Assembly: GCA_021201335.1 (NCBI GenBank)
Contig: JAJQFD010000048.1
Coordinates: 46,278 to 110,277, forward strand
Direction of reading: 5' to 3'
Source: Bacteroides sp.
Lineage (GTDB): Bacteria > Bacteroidota > Bacteroidia > Bacteroidales > Bacteroidaceae
DNA length: 64,000 nt
Shown: positions 62,662 to 64,000 of the stretch, one piece after another
How the letters are laid out: each line of letters begins with the position of its first letter
Numbering within the stretch: the first letter of the stretch is position 1
The notes under the pieces: generated by a model
Told to the model about the DNA's origin: nothing
The model's input: the letters and a program-made list of their open reading frames with translations, nothing else
Database searches by the model: none
Position numbers and translations under genes: made by a program

Positions 62662-62719
62662 GGTCTTATAGTGGTTTCAACTTAATTACAGAATATTCAT
62701 CAACCTAAATTTTAATAAT

Positions 62720-62917
62720 ATGCTCAATTACAACGAAATTAGACAGCTAGCGACACGAAACGGAATCGCAGATAACAAAGTATCAATAGGAATTTGGATC
62801 AAAATTCAAGGATATAAAAAGGTGAGAAAACAGATAGACGGAAAACGGAAGATATATTATGTTCTAGATAAGAATTCTGTTTGTAACACAGACGGATGCC
62901 CAACTCAAAAAGATTAA
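62720..62917 (+). CDS. Small basic hypothetical protein (65 residues)
   Basis: Not firmly recognised. The sequence MLNYNEIRQLATRNGIADNK followed by SIGIWIKIQGYKKVRKQ has the look of a small helix-turn-helix/beta-wing DNA-binding protein, and it is lysine-rich. The reading frame is preceded by an AT-rich leader with a possible attenuator. It could regulate the element to its right; this is inference. Confidence 0.5.
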   Translation: MLNYNEIRQLATRNGIADNKVSIGIWIKIQGYKKVRKQIDGKRKIYYVLDKNSVCNTDGCPTQKD

Positions 62918-63412
62918 GTATTAGTTTTTACCTTTAAGTTAAAGACAATATTACTTATGTTCATTACATAGAATACTACAATAATGGTTTTAAATATATG
63001 ATTATAATACTAAGAAACAGCTAAAGTCTTTGAATATCTTTTTTTATCAATATCAATAAACAGATTTCTCACTAAGAGGGAAACTAAAGACTTATTATTT
63101 AGAGACATAAGGAAAATCATATATTGTTTATTAATAGGTGATATATTGTTCGATAATTTGTTCTTGCTTCTATCTCGATTAGCAATTAATATTTTATACC
63201 TATCTAAGCAATGAATTTTAGGTTATGCCGGTTTGACAGGGTAGCCAAAATGTCGGTTTGACAATGCCTATACTATTAACTACAATTACCCACTAACAAC
63301 TAATTATTGGTTTATCCACTTTTCCAAAGCGGAAAACTGAAATGTGGAATGTAGGTATGAAGATTATATAGGGAATAAGATGATTAACTTATAATTTTTG
63401 TATTATGATATT
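62918..63412. other. AT-rich non-coding region with a 13-bp direct repeat
   Basis: No gene is supported. The one clear feature is TGYCGGTTTGACA, present as TGCCGGTTTGACA (63226-63238) and TGTCGGTTTGACA (63251-63263), 25 bases apart. This lies about 150 bases before the winged-helix gene and could be an operator or iteron pair. Confidence 0.5.
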
Positions 63413-64000
63413 GTGGATAAAAGAAATACAAAGTTTAGAATCATTGCAAGAAGAGTAGCAGGATTACTCAACGTAGATGAAATGTATGTTTATATGTGGT
63501 TGCTCTTTAAATCCGGTTTTGATACAGGAGAATCCCATATTAAAAGAGGAACATTATGTGAATGTACTGGTTTTAAAGATAAAGATACGATTACTGGATA
63601 CACTAATAAATTTAGAGACTTAGGACTTCTAAAAAAGCATGGGAATAATTTTATAGAAGCCAATGTATGGAAAACGGCAAATGAATATATATTAGCTATT
63701 CCTCAAATAGATTGGATTAGGATTAACTATGGTTTACTTGAAGAAAATATTCCTAGAGAACTAAAATCTTTTCTTGTTCTGCTTAAATGCTTATGCCTAA
63801 ATAATACCAATATATGCTTATACAATTATAAACAAATTGGAGAAAAATTGAATATTAATAGGAATACAGTATCAAAATACACAAAACAATGTATCGAACT
63901 AGGCAAAATTAAAGATTTAGAATCAGGTTTTCTCATTACAGATAATAATATTATTGCAGACCCACGAAAAGACGGATTATCTGTAAACGCCAAATACACT
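63413..64000 (+). CDS. Partial winged-helix protein, replication- or regulation-like (runs off the window)
   Basis: An open frame from the GTG at 63413 (VDKRNTKFRIIARRVAGLLN) reaches the window end after 196 codons without a stop. Two helix-turn-helix units are visible: one near 45-90 (TLCECTGFKDKDTITGYTNK, then FRDLGLLKKHGNNF) and one near 145-180 (YKQIGEKLNINRNTVSKYTK, then QCIELGKI). Two winged helices in tandem recall plasmid-type replication initiators or DnaD-like proteins, but the match is by layout only. A TTG four codons upstream of the GTG is another possible start. Confidence 0.55.
   Translation, partial: MDKRNTKFRIIARRVAGLLNVDEMYVYMWLLFKSGFDTGESHIKRGTLCECTGFKDKDTITGYTNKFRDLGLLKKHGNNFIEANVWKTANEYILAIPQIDWIRINYGLLEENIPRELKSFLVLLKCLCLNNTNICLYNYKQIGEKLNINRNTVSKYTKQCIELGKIKDLESGFLITDNNIIADPRKDGLSVNAKYT

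Overview
This window comes from a Bacteroidales chromosome, probably the Bacteroides/Parabacteroides/Dysgonomonas part of the order; the genus cannot be settled from sequence alone. The evidence is three SusC/SusD pairs with ECF sigma/FecR regulators, promoters of the Bacteroidetes type (-33 TTTG, about 20 bp, -7 TAnnTTTG), a fused SecDF and a Ptb-Buk pair. Both strands are densely coded.

1-6507: a core translation and secretion cluster on the minus strand, read rpsU > xerC > hpf > tRNA-Thr(TGT), Tyr, Gly, Thr(GGT) > tuf > tRNA-Trp > secE > nusG > rplK > rplA > rplJ > rplL. The left window edge removes only the rplL stop codon. 6636-9100: an Xaa-Pro aminopeptidase and a gamma-carbonic-anhydrase-like protein. 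9100-11140: a non-coding, repeat-rich tract, a probable short RNA ending in a terminator, an HU-like DNA-binding protein and a small palindromic element.

11160-45780: a large polysaccharide utilisation region. The minus-strand half reads SusC1 > SusD1 > GH18 > two DUF1735-type surface lipoproteins > (hairpin) > DUF1573 protein > GH35 > GH29 > GH20 > GH3 > GH92. These activities suit stepwise breakdown of a complex, fucosylated N-glycan: the GH18 releases the glycan at the surface, SusCD import it, and fucosidase, galactosidase, hexosaminidase and mannosidase trim it. FecR1 is on the same strand, and its probable sigma factor ECF1 is divergent. The plus-strand half is ECF2 > FecR2 > SusC2 > SusD2 and SusC3 > SusD3, with no enzymes. 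Two near-identical ECF-type promoters and two covarying C-loop hairpins mark this half. SusD1 is broken by one extra A in an A8 run, and the start of SusC1 also lies on an A8 run that seems out of frame. SusC3/SusD3 look like paralogues of the damaged pair.

45784-59374: housekeeping genes: a HdeD-like membrane protein, butyrate kinase and phosphotransbutyrylase, a TPR lipoprotein, XerD, then aroQ-pyk-O-methyltransferase-rbfA-FtsX permease, secDF and a VOC protein. 59671-64000: the 3' half of a tRNA-Arg(CCT) followed by AT-rich genes of unknown function (a ParB/DGQHR-like protein, several orphans, a two-winged-helix protein cut by the window edge). This looks like the left end of an integrated element.
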